64,000 bases of DNA from RH-AL1 sp050013235 (lineage in GTDB: Bacteria > Pseudomonadota > Alphaproteobacteria > Rhizobiales > Beijerinckiaceae). The stretch is taken from the NCBI GenBank assembly GCA_050013235.1, contig JBEKFQ010000008.1, forward strand, positions 34,690 to 98,689. Reading direction: 5' to 3'. The notes under the pieces are model-generated. The model ran no database searches. It was not told the DNA's origin and worked only from the letters and a program-made list of their open reading frames with translations. This document shows positions 17,944-26,065 of the stretch, piece after piece; position 1 is the stretch's first letter, and the number at the start of each line of letters is the position of its first letter. The position numbers and the translations under genes were made by a program.

Positions 17944-18451
17944 CAGAAACCCTACCCGCTGGCTTGTCTCGATCAATGCTCATTTCGCCAACGCCCCGGA
18001 CCGGACCGTCCCGCAAATTGAACGTCAACCCAACCTGACACTTTTATGGCCTAATCGTGCCCATTTAGTAATCCGGAAATCACCTATCGAGCGTCTGATA
18101 ACCCTAGAATACCGCTAGGCCAACAAGATTTTCTTAAATGAATAGGCCGGGCGAAGGCCCGGCCGCTTTGATCTCGGTCAACGGCCATGAAGTTCCAGTA
18201 AGCTCGCCCGGCCCTGGAGGGGTCAGGAGAGAAAAAATATCTCTTTTCATCGAGTTAGAGAGGTATCCAGAAGCGATGGTCTGATCAAGCCGGCGCAGCT
18301 TGTTATGACGGCAAGCCGCTCCGGTAACGAACTTGGCCTCGGCGCGCGCCGCGGTATCCGGCACGGTAGCGCTTGCAAGCCGCTCGACAGGCCCCCGGCA
18401 TGGCCGGCTTCGCTAAATACGGCGGGTCCGGGCCAACGTTTCGACGTTTGT
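17944..18451. other. Intergenic region upstream of hemA, with a GC hairpin
   Basis: About 500 bp without a convincing gene. The right boundary is the stop of the 86-aa membrane protein and the left is the hemA start, so the hemA promoter should lie here; no FixK box or clear ICE is seen. At 18145-18164 there is a perfect hairpin GGCCGGGC-GAAG-GCCCGGCC. Short minus-strand frames over it (for instance 18134-18364) have no recognisable product. Confidence 0.5.
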
Positions 18452-18712
18452 TTAGTCCCGGATAGGCTCGTGCCGGAGCGCGGTGCGCATGAAGAAATAG
18501 AGCAGAACGAAGCCGCTGAGGCCGAAGATCGCTTCGAGAGCGCGGCTGATCACGGGGGGAAGCTGCATGATGCCGCCGATCGCCCAGCCGGCGGCCCACG
18601 ATGCCCCAACCACTTCCGTGCCCACGAGAATCGCGACGGCGATCAATGTCGAGAGTTTCAGCAGATTGATCTTACCAGGCGCAGACACGATCTCATGACC
18701 TCTCGAAAGCAT
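18452..18712 (-). CDS. Small two-helix membrane protein, function unknown
   Basis: Up to 86 aa. Two hydrophobic helices are visible: LLKLSTLIAVAILVGTEVVGASWAAGWAIGG and AIFGLSGFVLLYFFMRTAL, followed by a basic C-terminus (RHEPIRD). It resembles short conserved membrane proteins of Hyphomicrobiales, without a known role. A start a few codons downstream of the ATG at 18712 (around residue 9) is possible. It lies 43 bp after the metallo-hydrolase gene on the same strand, so both may be on one transcript. Confidence 0.6.
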   Translation of the reverse strand: MLSRGHEIVSAPGKINLLKLSTLIAVAILVGTEVVGASWAAGWAIGGIMQLPPVISRALEAIFGLSGFVLLYFFMRTALRHEPIRD

Positions 18713-18755
18713 TTTCGGGCGAGCCCGCCCTTATTGGGCCGTGCAAAGCCCCTCG

Positions 18756-19748
18756 TCAATCCCGCGGAATCATAGGAACGTCGAACGCCTCGCCCGGCAG
18801 CCGCACCTGAAAACGATCCTGGCCGATGCCTTGTGCCTCGAGTGCCGCTGCCAGGCGCCGCGGCGGATCCTCTCGCGCCTCGGCCGTCAGCTGGAATGTC
18901 CCCCAGTGACAGGCGAGCGCGTGATGGGCCTGGCAATCCCTAAAAATTTGAACGCTTTCGGCGGGATTCGCATGATTATCTCGCATGAACCAACGCGGTT
19001 CATAGGCGCCGATCGGAATGGCGGCGAATCGAGGACGCCCGAAGCACTCTGGAATTTCGCGAAACAAGCGGCCGTCGCGATAGGCCGTATCGCCAATCAG
19101 ATACAGCGGTCCGTCCGGCGTCTCCAGAACGAAGCCGGCCCAAAGCGCCATCCGCTGGTCGCCGGGGCCCCGCGCGGACCAATGATAAGTGGGCACCAAG
19201 ATCGCGCGTACTTCGGAGGAGAGAGCAACGGAATCGCCCCAATCGTAAGCCTCGGACGCAAGCCCGCGCCGGTTGATGATGGCGTCGTTACCCAAGGGCG
19301 CGATAATGCGGCACGGCCGGATTTTGCTCAGGGCCCGGAGCGTTGCCAAGTCGAGATGATCGTAATGATTATGCGTGATGAGAATGGCGTCGAGTCGGGG
19401 CAGGTCGCTCAAACCGATGCCGGGGGGTGTTACGCGCCGGGGCCCCGCGAAGGAAAACGGGCTTGCGCGCTTCGACCAGACGGGATCGACGAGGAGATTC
19501 AAGCCGCGCGTCTGAATCAGCAGACTGGCATGGCCGATCATGGTGACTTTGAGGGCCGGGCCCTCGACGCGGGACGGGGGACGCGCCGCCGGCGGGTTTT
19601 TCACCTCGGCCGGCCAAGCTTCGCGCTTTGTCCGTATCAACCTCCAGAGATCGGCCTTGGATTTATCGGCCGCGCCTCCGCGAATAAAAAAACGAGTCCC
19701 GTCGAAATGGTCCGAAACGGGTCCACAATAATAGAGGTTTTTGATCAT
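18756..19748 (-). CDS. Metallo-beta-lactamase-fold hydrolase (UlaG / NAPE-PLD-like)
   Basis: 330 aa from the ATG that gives MIKNLYYCGPVSDHFDG, the usual start in this family; the longer frame adds 21 unrelated residues. The metal-binding motif is THNHYDHLD (HxHxDH). It is preceded by MIGHASLLIQTRGLNLLVDPVWS and followed by VPTYHWSARG, LIGDTAYRDG and a late ACHWGTF. The first 90 residues (FxNxxP-like DHFDGTRFF) match the prokaryotic N-acyl-phosphatidylethanolamine phospholipase D/RomA-like group. A phosphodiester or lactone hydrolase is likely; the substrate cannot be read from sequence. No signal peptide is seen. Confidence 0.85.
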   Translation of the reverse strand: MIKNLYYCGPVSDHFDGTRFFIRGGAADKSKADLWRLIRTKREAWPAEVKNPPAARPPSRVEGPALKVTMIGHASLLIQTRGLNLLVDPVWSKRASPFSFAGPRRVTPPGIGLSDLPRLDAILITHNHYDHLDLATLRALSKIRPCRIIAPLGNDAIINRRGLASEAYDWGDSVALSSEVRAILVPTYHWSARGPGDQRMALWAGFVLETPDGPLYLIGDTAYRDGRLFREIPECFGRPRFAAIPIGAYEPRWFMRDNHANPAESVQIFRDCQAHHALACHWGTFQLTAEAREDPPRRLAAALEAQGIGQDRFQVRLPGEAFDVPMIPRD

Positions 19749-19827
19749 GCCCCAACATTTAGGGTTTTTCCGGCAAAGAGGCGAGAGGAGGCTTGAGCGT
19801 CCTCCCGCCATTCGACCTCAAAGATCG

Positions 19828-20235
19828 TTAATGACCGCCATGACCGCCATGACCGCCATGACCGCCATGACCGCCATGACCGCCATGACCGCCATGACCG
19901 CCATGACCGCCATGACCGCCATGACCGCCATGACCGCCGTGACCGCCGCCGCCATGCCCGCCATGCCAGTTGTGCCAGCCGTAACCGCCGCCCCAACCAT
20001 AGCCATAGCGATCGCCGTAGCCGCACCAATACCAACCTGGACCGCGCCAGCCGCCGTCGTACCAGCAATATTGACGCCCGCCCCAGAGGTACCCCCCCGT
20101 GGCTACGTCGGCGGCGCCTGCCACCACCCCGCCGATGACGTCAACCGGATTTTGTGCTTGAGCAGGTTGAACACCGAGGGAGACCCCCATGAACATGGCC
20201 GCCGCGGCGATTAAAGCTGTCGTTTTGTTCTGCAT
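19828..20235 (-). CDS. Secreted Gly/His-repeat protein
   Basis: 135 aa from the second of two adjacent ATGs, which sits ~6 bp after GGGAG. A signal peptide is evident (MQNKTTALIAAAAMFMGVSL then AQA|Q). The mature part has a Gly/Trp/Tyr-rich section (QYCWYDGGWRGPGWYWCGYG) and ends in a run of Gly-Gly-His units. The tail comes from a 9-bp tandem repeat (19831-19947). Similar short exported Gly/Tyr/His-rich proteins are common in Rhizobiales but have no proven role. His-rich tails often bind Ni, Zn or Cu, so metal binding is a reasonable guess. The repeat number probably varies between strains. Confidence 0.75.
   Translation of the reverse strand: MQNKTTALIAAAAMFMGVSLGVQPAQAQNPVDVIGGVVAGAADVATGGYLWGGRQYCWYDGGWRGPGWYWCGYGDRYGYGWGGGYGWHNWHGGHGGGGHGGHGGHGGHGGHGGHGGHGGHGGHGGHGGHGGHGGH
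19831..19947. repeat. 9-bp tandem repeat encoding (Gly-Gly-His)n
   Basis: Twelve perfect head-to-tail copies of ATGACCGCC on the plus strand and a thirteenth with one change (GTGACCGCC). Read on the minus strand in frame they encode repeated GGH, up to the TAA stop at 19828. Identity at the nucleotide level implies recent expansion by slippage. Since the unit is three codons, changes in copy number keep the frame. Confidence 0.97.
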
Positions 20236-20407
20236 CATGGACTCCCTCGAAAAGCGGCTCAACCTCGGCCGCATTCCACAGTTGCCAAACGAACCAAGAC
20301 GAAAGGAGTTGCCTTCCGTTCGTCGATTTGGTGTGCGTCAAACGGCAGAGTTCAAGAATGAAGCTTGAGGGCAACATATTGCCTTTATTATAGCCACGCT
20401 CAAGCAA

Positions 20408-21163
20408 TCATTGGGATGAGGCGCCAGATCCTTCCATCGGCCGGCTGTCGGGAGACCGGAACAGCGCCGCCGCGAGGGCCAAGAGCAAAATGGCCGGCAC
20501 GAGCGTGGCGAAATTTTGAAAACGGGGAGTCACATAGGCCCCCAAGGCGGCGCCGAGCACGAAGCTCGCGATGACCAGGCCGAGATCGAGGACTTGTTCG
20601 CGCGCGGCACGGTCGCCGGGCCAGACCCCAAGGGCCAGTGCATTCGAGAAGCTCTGGAGATTGCCCGTCATGATGACGGAATTATAGGTGCGCGTGCCGA
20701 TATTCCGGAAACTCGTGTTCTGCATGGCCGTGCTCACGGTGATCACGGAAACTAGAATATGATCGTCCAGGCTGCCCGGCAGGAATGGGACGATCGCCAA
20801 CACCGTGATCTCGGCCAATAGCGTGATAAAATGCAGCGAGGCGGGCAGGCGCCGCCTGACGCCTGGGCGCCCCAGAAGATTGGCCGCGATCACCCCGACG
20901 ACATAGGCCAGCAGGGGATAGACATAGGCGAGAGCCTTGCTGCCCGATTGGGTCAGCGCGATTCCGAGCAGAACCATATTGCCGGTCATCGCGCTCGCGA
21001 ATGTGTGGCCATGCCCGGCATAGGCAAAGCCGTCAAGGAACCCCGCGCTCGCCGATAAAGCGACGGCTGCCGCCAGGCTATTGGCCGCTGCAAAACGCGG
21101 TCGGGGCCTGGGAAAACCTTGATTGAGCTCGGGCTCGAACGCCGTTGGCGGCGAGGACGTCAT
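20408..21163 (-). CDS. YoaK family (DUF1275) membrane protein
   Basis: 251 aa with six to seven membrane helices. The conserved pattern of the family is present: ALSASAGFLDGFAYAGHGHTFASAMTGNMVLLGIAL near the N-terminus and TYNSVIMTGNLQSFSNAL past the middle, which look like two half-repeats (…MTGNxV…/…MTGNLQ…). Members are inner-membrane proteins of unknown substrate, sometimes proposed as transporters. It starts with ATG and has no close same-strand neighbour. Confidence 0.85.
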   Translation of the reverse strand: MTSSPPTAFEPELNQGFPRPRPRFAAANSLAAAVALSASAGFLDGFAYAGHGHTFASAMTGNMVLLGIALTQSGSKALAYVYPLLAYVVGVIAANLLGRPGVRRRLPASLHFITLLAEITVLAIVPFLPGSLDDHILVSVITVSTAMQNTSFRNIGTRTYNSVIMTGNLQSFSNALALGVWPGDRAAREQVLDLGLVIASFVLGAALGAYVTPRFQNFATLVPAILLLALAAALFRSPDSRPMEGSGASSQ

Positions 21164-21270
21164 GGCGGCCCCATTCCTGTATGAATCGAGTTCTCCAGCG
21201 CGAACCGCTGGAGAGATCGAACAACCGGTTTACCAGCGTGCCTGGTGACACCGCAGCTTAACAGGAAAAA

Positions 21271-21501
21271 ATGGATCGTCTCACTCTCTTCGGCCTTTTC
21301 GCCGTCACCGCCATGTTGGTTTTCTACGCCCTGGAAGGCCGGAGCCATTGGTTTACCCTGGCCTTCGCCTGTGCTTGCGCCTTGGGCTCCGCCTATGGCT
21401 TTCTCCAGGGCGCCTGGCCGTTTGGCCTGGTCGAGGGCGTCTGGGCCTTCGTGGCTTTGGATAAGTGGCGGCGGCTTACCCGCTCCCCGCCAGCGGCTTG
21501 A
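21271..21501 (+). CDS. Small conserved membrane protein
   Basis: 76 aa, two to three hydrophobic segments (LFGLFAVTAMLVFYAL; FTLAFACACALGSAYGFL; GVWAFVALDKW). The pattern SAYGFLQGAWPFGLVEGVWAFVAL recurs in short Rhizobiales proteins of unknown function. The ATG follows an A-rich AGGAAAAA stretch. Its 3' end overlaps the 3' end of the convergent trhO gene by 26 bp, so the two stop codons lie inside each other's coding sequence. Confidence 0.72.
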   Translation: MDRLTLFGLFAVTAMLVFYALEGRSHWFTLAFACACALGSAYGFLQGAWPFGLVEGVWAFVALDKWRRLTRSPPAA

Positions 21502-22471
21502 TGGCTCCCGCCGGCGAACTTAATTTGCCTCCCGCCGGCGGCTGGGCGCCGAGATGCCCGGCGCCACGGGCCGCCGCGAGATCGACCTGCCGTTGCCGCT
21601 CGGCGTAACACTGGCGCTGTTCTTTCTGCCGTTCCGCCGCGCAAGCGGGGCAGCGGACACCGCGCTCGAAGAGCGGCGAGAGCTGATCGTCCGGGCTCAC
21701 CGGCCGGCGGCAGGCGTGGCAAAGGTCGTGTTTGCCGGGCACGAGACCATGTCCCACCGAGACCCGCTGATCGAAGACGAAACACTCGCCGTCCCAGAGG
21801 CTCTGGTCCGGCGGGATGGTTTCGAGATAGCGTAAAATGCCGCCTTTGAGGTGATGGACGCCCGCAACCCCTTCCGCCCTCAAAAAGGCCGTCGCTTTTT
21901 CGCAGCGGATCCCCCCGGTGCAGAACATGGCGATCCTTGGCGGTTCGGCGCGGGTTGAAAATTCTTCGCGCCGCGCCCGGAACCAGGCGGGGAAATCGCG
22001 AAAACTCGCCGTTTCCGGATTGATCGCGCCGCGAAACGTGCCGATCCCGACCTCGTAATCGTTACGGGTGTCGATGACGATCGTGCGGGGATCGGAGATC
22101 AGCGCGTTCCAGTCTTCGGGCTCGACATAGGTCCCGGCCTCGTGGGCGGGATCGAGCCCCTCGACGCCCATGCTCACGATTTCCGCCTTGAGCCGCACCT
22201 TCATCCGGTGAAACGGCATGCTGCCGGTGTAAGCGTTCTTGACGTCGAGAGACGCGCAGCCCGGCAAGGCGCGAATGGCGGCGAGCGCCTCGTCGATGCC
22301 CGCCTCGCTCCCGGCGATGGTCCCATTGATCCCCTCGTGCGCGAGCAGCAGCGTCCCCTTGATCCCGGCCGCCTCGCAGGCTTGCGTCAACGGCCCGCGC
22401 AAGGCGGCGGGTTCGGAAAATTCCGTGAACTGGTAGAGGGCGGTGACGCGGACGGTTTCGGGCACGGGCAT
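21476..22471 (-). CDS. trhO: tRNA uridine(34) hydroxylase (rhodanese family)
   Basis: 331 aa. An N-terminal ferredoxin-like domain (ALYQFTEFSEPAALRGPL; LLLAHEGINGTIAG) is followed by a rhodanese domain (~res 120-225) with IDTRNDYEVGIGTFRGAINP and the active-site Cys in MFCTGGIRCEKA. TrhO uses molecular oxygen to hydroxylate U34 of certain tRNAs, the first step towards 5-methoxyuridine. The C-terminal tail with two C-x2-C pairs (CHACRRP, CPACAAE) is also found in close homologues. The C-terminus has a low-complexity extension that overlaps the convergent small gene. Confidence 0.92.
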   Translation of the reverse strand: MPVPETVRVTALYQFTEFSEPAALRGPLTQACEAAGIKGTLLLAHEGINGTIAGSEAGIDEALAAIRALPGCASLDVKNAYTGSMPFHRMKVRLKAEIVSMGVEGLDPAHEAGTYVEPEDWNALISDPRTIVIDTRNDYEVGIGTFRGAINPETASFRDFPAWFRARREEFSTRAEPPRIAMFCTGGIRCEKATAFLRAEGVAGVHHLKGGILRYLETIPPDQSLWDGECFVFDQRVSVGHGLVPGKHDLCHACRRPVSPDDQLSPLFERGVRCPACAAERQKEQRQCYAERQRQVDLAAARGAGHLGAQPPAGGKLSSPAGAIKPLAGSG

Positions 22472-22696
22472 GGCGTGAGGCGGCTGCTTTCTTTAAATTG
22501 CGATCTTCGGGATGGTTTAACCTAGGTTTTGTCCCCCGCGCCATGATTTATTGGCGCTCGCATGCTCCATGCCCAAGCCGGACCGCGCGCGCCATTTGCA
22601 CCGCGCCGAATCTTCCCCTATCCAATATTTCCCTCCCTCCACACCGAGCCGCGCCGCCTTGCTCGAATCTTGGGATCAGCGCGGAGGATCATACTC

Positions 22697-23632
22697 ATGC
22701 CGGACCGGACTTTGCCTCTTCTCGTGACCCATAGCGGCAAATTCCATTGCGACGAGGTCTTTGCGTATGCCGTCCTGCGGCTGGCGCTCGGGTTGAGCGA
22801 GCCGGGCAGCCATCGCTTGGTGCGCACGCGCGATCCCGCCATCGTCACCAGCGCGGATTTCGCCTGGGATGTCGGCGGCGTTTACGACGAAGCCGCCAAC
22901 CGTTTCGATCATCACCAGCGCGGCGCGCCGTTGCGCGCGGATGGCATGCCCTTCAGCTCGGCGGGTCTCGTCTGGCGGCGCTATGGCGTGCAGGCGGTGC
23001 GAGCCTTACTGCCGGCAGGGACTGTACAAGATCTGGCTCCTGCAATCGCCGCCACGATCGATGCCGCTTTCGTGCGCCGCATCGACGAACTCGACAATGG
23101 CATGGCGCCGGAAGTGGACACCTTGGGGCTGGCCTCGCTGATCGCGGATTTCAATCCGAGCTGGGACGCGCTCGGCGGGGACGAAGCTGCCGATGCCGCC
23201 TTTCTCGACGCCGTGACCCTCGCGGAGGACGTGCTGCGCCGGCGCGTCGAATCCTTGCGCGCGAGCCTCGCGGCCGAGGCCATTTTGCTGGCCGCTCATG
23301 CCGCCTCGTTCGATCCCCGCATTTTGGTGCTGGACCAAGGCATGCCGTGGAAGACCGCCGTGTTTGCCCATAATCTGCCCGTCGCGTTCGCCGTCTATCC
23401 CGCCTCCAACGGCAATTGGATGGTTGATTCCATGCCGCCGGAAGAAGGCTCGTTCGAGCAGCGCATCCCTTTGCCAGCTTCTTGGGCTGGTTTGTCCGAG
23501 GCGGAATTGGGCGATGTGTCGGGTGTCGCCGATGCCGTCTTTACGCATCTGCGGCGGTTTGTGGGCGCGGCGAAGACGCGGGCCGGGGCGATCGCGATGG
23601 CGCAAAAGGCGATCGAGCTGAGCGGGGGCTGA
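22697..23632 (+). CDS. MYG1 family (UPF0160) protein, DHH-type phosphoesterase/exonuclease
   Basis: 311 aa from the ATG at 22697, which has GGAGG 9 bp upstream; the longer open frame adds 45 unlikely residues. Motifs are THSGKFHCDEVFAYAVL, RTRDP, DVGGVYDEAANRFDHHQRG (the DHH-like metal site), then a C-terminal half with WKTAVFAHNLPVAFAVYPASNGNWMV. Eukaryotic MYG1 is a 3'-5' RNA exonuclease; bacterial members are assumed to be metal-dependent nucleases. The MFS gene starts 4 bp after its stop, so the two are co-transcribed, though a functional link is unknown. Confidence 0.88.
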   Translation: MPDRTLPLLVTHSGKFHCDEVFAYAVLRLALGLSEPGSHRLVRTRDPAIVTSADFAWDVGGVYDEAANRFDHHQRGAPLRADGMPFSSAGLVWRRYGVQAVRALLPAGTVQDLAPAIAATIDAAFVRRIDELDNGMAPEVDTLGLASLIADFNPSWDALGGDEAADAAFLDAVTLAEDVLRRRVESLRASLAAEAILLAAHAASFDPRILVLDQGMPWKTAVFAHNLPVAFAVYPASNGNWMVDSMPPEEGSFEQRIPLPASWAGLSEAELGDVSGVADAVFTHLRRFVGAAKTRAGAIAMAQKAIELSGG

Positions 23633-23636
23633 AGGC

Positions 23637-24944
23637 ATGAACGTGGCGGGACCCGTGGAAACCGCGGGTAAGCCGCATCTGGACCGGCGCGCGGTTGCCG
23701 CCGTCATCCTCGGCAATGCGCTGGAATTTTACGATTTCACAACCTATTCCTTTTTCGCGGTCTTCATCGGCAAGGCCTATTTCCCCGCGGGCGACGATGT
23801 CACCAGTTTGCTCTATTCGGTGGCGACCTTCGGGATCGGGTTTTTGACCCGGCCAATCGGCGGCATCATCATCGGCGCTTATGCCGACCGCGCGGGGCGC
23901 AAGCCGGCGATGCTGTTGACGATCGCGTTGATGGCCGTGGGCATGCTGATGCTGGCGGTCACGCCAAGTTATGCCGCGATTGGGATTGCCGCGCCGGCGC
24001 TTGTCGTCCTTGGCCGGCTCGTCCAAGGTTTTGCCCTGGGCGGCGAGGTCGGCCCCTCCACGGCTTATTTGCTCGAGGCCGCGCCGCCATCCAAGCGCGG
24101 TTATATCACGAGCTGGCAATTGGCCAGCCAAGGCGTCGCCACGCTGCTGGCCGGCGCGGTTGGATTGAGCCTATCGCTGGTGCTGCCGCAGGCCGCGTTG
24201 GAAGACTGGGGCTGGCGCGTGCCATTCGTGCTCGGCATCGCCATCGTGCCCGTGGGCATCATCATCCGCCGCCATTTGCCGGAAACGGCGGGCGCCGTCC
24301 ATACGGCCATATCGCACGCCGAGGGAACATCGGTGGCGGTGTTGAAGCGGCTGATCGCTAGACATCGCGGCCCGATGATCGCGGCCATGGCGGTAATTTC
24401 GGCGGGCGCCGTCTCGAATTCAGCAGGCGCCTACATGACGAGCTATGCCAAGACGATTTTGCACATGCCGGAAAGCACGTCGATCGCGGCCACCTTGATG
24501 CTCGGTGTCGCCTCGCTGATCTTTTGCCTGGTGGGCGGCTGGCTGGCCGACCGTTTCGGGCGCCGAGTCATCATGATCGTGCCGCGCGCGTTGCTTGTGC
24601 TGATCGCCTATCCCGCCTATTATTTCATGGTGCATGCGCCCAGTGCCCTGAGCATTTTCGCGGCCACCGGCGTGATCTCCGCTTTGTCCTCGATTTGCAG
24701 CAGCGCCGGCATTGTCGCCATTCCGGAATCGTTTCCGCGCGCGGTGCGCAGCGCCGGGCTGGCGATCTCTTATGCTTTTTCGGTGTCGATTTTCGGCGGC
24801 ACGACGCAGCTTGTGGTGACTTGGCTGATCAAGGTCACGGGCGATCCGCTCTCGCCGGCCTATTATCTTCTCGCCGCCAGCATGCTTGGCGTGATCGCGC
24901 CCTTCTTCATGCAGGAAACTTCGCGCGAGCCGTTGATCGATTAA
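23637..24944 (+). CDS. MFS transporter, metabolite:H+ symporter (MHS) family
   Basis: 435 aa with about 12 membrane helices. The start (AVAAVILGNALEFYDFTTYSFFAVFIGKAYFP) and the loop GFLTRPIGGIIIGAYADRAGRK are hallmarks of the citrate/alpha-ketoglutarate/proline-betaine MHS group. LVQGFALGGEVGPSTAYLLEAAP in helix 4-5 and a second signature GGWLADRFGRR in the other half support this. It probably imports a carboxylate or similar organic acid with protons. It begins 4 bp after the MYG1-type gene and converges with the YaiI gene with 2 bp between their stops. Confidence 0.9.
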   Translation: MNVAGPVETAGKPHLDRRAVAAVILGNALEFYDFTTYSFFAVFIGKAYFPAGDDVTSLLYSVATFGIGFLTRPIGGIIIGAYADRAGRKPAMLLTIALMAVGMLMLAVTPSYAAIGIAAPALVVLGRLVQGFALGGEVGPSTAYLLEAAPPSKRGYITSWQLASQGVATLLAGAVGLSLSLVLPQAALEDWGWRVPFVLGIAIVPVGIIIRRHLPETAGAVHTAISHAEGTSVAVLKRLIARHRGPMIAAMAVISAGAVSNSAGAYMTSYAKTILHMPESTSIAATLMLGVASLIFCLVGGWLADRFGRRVIMIVPRALLVLIAYPAYYFMVHAPSALSIFAATGVISALSSICSSAGIVAIPESFPRAVRSAGLAISYAFSVSIFGGTTQLVVTWLIKVTGDPLSPAYYLLAASMLGVIAPFFMQETSREPLID

Positions 24945-24946
24945 TT

Positions 24947-25435
24947 TTAGCCCCAGCTTGCTGTGCCGTCATAACCATCGCGCTTGAGCCTGACGATCGC
25001 GAGATCGAGCGCCGACAAGAAGGCCGAGCGGTCGCGGGGCGCGAAAGGTTTGGGGCCGCCCGTGATTTCGCCGCTCGAGCGCAGATGATCCATGAGGTTC
25101 CGGGTAGCGAGCGCGGCGCCGATGGATTGCTCCGTGAAGGCGCGGCCGTTCGGCGCGATCACGGCGCTGCCGGTCTTGATGCAACGCGAGGCCAGCGGAA
25201 TATCCGATGTGATGACGACGGAGCCAACGCAGGCTCGCGCGGCGATCCAATCGTCGGCCACATCGGGCCCTTCCGCCACCACCACACGCTCGATCGCCGC
25301 CACGCGCGGCACCATAATGGGGGCATTGGCGACGACAAAGATTTTGATTTGGTAGCGCTCCGCCACCTTATAAACCTCGTCCTTGACCGGACAGGCGTCG
25401 GCATCGACGAAGATGGTGATCGTTTTGTCAGTCAC
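24947..25435 (-). CDS. YaiI/YqxD family protein (DUF188)
   Basis: 162 aa. The conserved start IFVDADACPVKDEVYKVA, the middle DDWIAARACVGSVVITSDIPLASRCI and the end GGPKPFAPRDRSAFLSALD are diagnostic. The fold is PIN-like, with the acidic DADACP and SDIPLA clusters suggesting metal-dependent nuclease activity, but the function is unproven. It starts 12 bp after the response-regulator gene, so it may be the last gene of that operon. Confidence 0.92.
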   Translation of the reverse strand: MTDKTITIFVDADACPVKDEVYKVAERYQIKIFVVANAPIMVPRVAAIERVVVAEGPDVADDWIAARACVGSVVITSDIPLASRCIKTGSAVIAPNGRAFTEQSIGAALATRNLMDHLRSSGEITGGPKPFAPRDRSAFLSALDLAIVRLKRDGYDGTASWG

Positions 25436-25447
25436 GCCGGTACACGC

Positions 25448-26065
25448 TCACTCCGCATGCAATTCCACCGCGATGCGAATGAGATCGCTGCTGCGTTCCA
25501 CCATTAGCTTTTGCTTGATCCCGGTGCAGCTATTGGCCACGGTCTTGTAGGAAATGCCGAGCTGGTCGGCGATGGAGGTGAGGTCTTTTCCCTGGGCGAG
25601 CAGCCGCATGATGTCGAGTTCGCGTGCCGAGAGCGCCTTGTTGGGTTCGGCGGGGCCGAGCGTGTGGAGCGCCAATTCGGCGGCCAGGTCGCGTTCGACA
25701 TAGCGTTCGCCGGCCAGCACCTTGCGGATCGCCTCGACCAATTCGTCCGCGCTGGCGCCTTTGCTGACATAGCCCTTGGCGCCGGATTGAAGCGCGCGGG
25801 CGATATAGACCGGCGTCGTATGCATGGAAAAAATGAGGACGCGCGCGCGGGGATCCTCGGCGAGCATGCGCTTGAGGAGATCGAGACCGCCGGCGCCTGG
25901 CAGGTTGAGGTCGAGCACCACGATATCGGGCCGCTCCGTGCGAAACAAAGTCAGCGCCTCCTTGCCGGTGCCTGCTTCCAGCACGGCGGCCTCGACGAAA
26001 ACGCCGAGCAGCCGACGCACGCCTTCGCGCACCACGCTGTGATCGTCGACAACAAGGATCTTCAT
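25448..26065 (-). CDS. NarL/FixJ-type response regulator
   Basis: 205 aa from the ATG giving MKILVVDDHSVVREGVRRLL; the longer open frame upstream is the shadow of the kinase gene. The receiver has the phospho-acceptor Asp in DIVVLDLNLPGAGG and the conserved Lys in GYVSKGA. The C-terminal LuxR/NarL helix-turn-helix begins LSARELDIMRLLAQGKDLTSIADQLGISYKTVANSCTGIKQKL. It regulates transcription when phosphorylated by the kinase whose stop codon overlaps its start by 4 bp (ATGA). The target genes are unknown. Confidence 0.94.
   Translation of the reverse strand: MKILVVDDHSVVREGVRRLLGVFVEAAVLEAGTGKEALTLFRTERPDIVVLDLNLPGAGGLDLLKRMLAEDPRARVLIFSMHTTPVYIARALQSGAKGYVSKGASADELVEAIRKVLAGERYVERDLAAELALHTLGPAEPNKALSARELDIMRLLAQGKDLTSIADQLGISYKTVANSCTGIKQKLMVERSSDLIRIAVELHAE

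Noticed and set aside
18134..18364. 76-aa minus-strand frame over the GC hairpin upstream of hemA
   Set aside because: No ribosome site or recognisable product; the hairpin in its last codons points to a non-coding role.
19831..19947. CRISPR-like array
   Set aside because: Unit is 9 bp without spacers and lies in a coding frame; it is a codon repeat.
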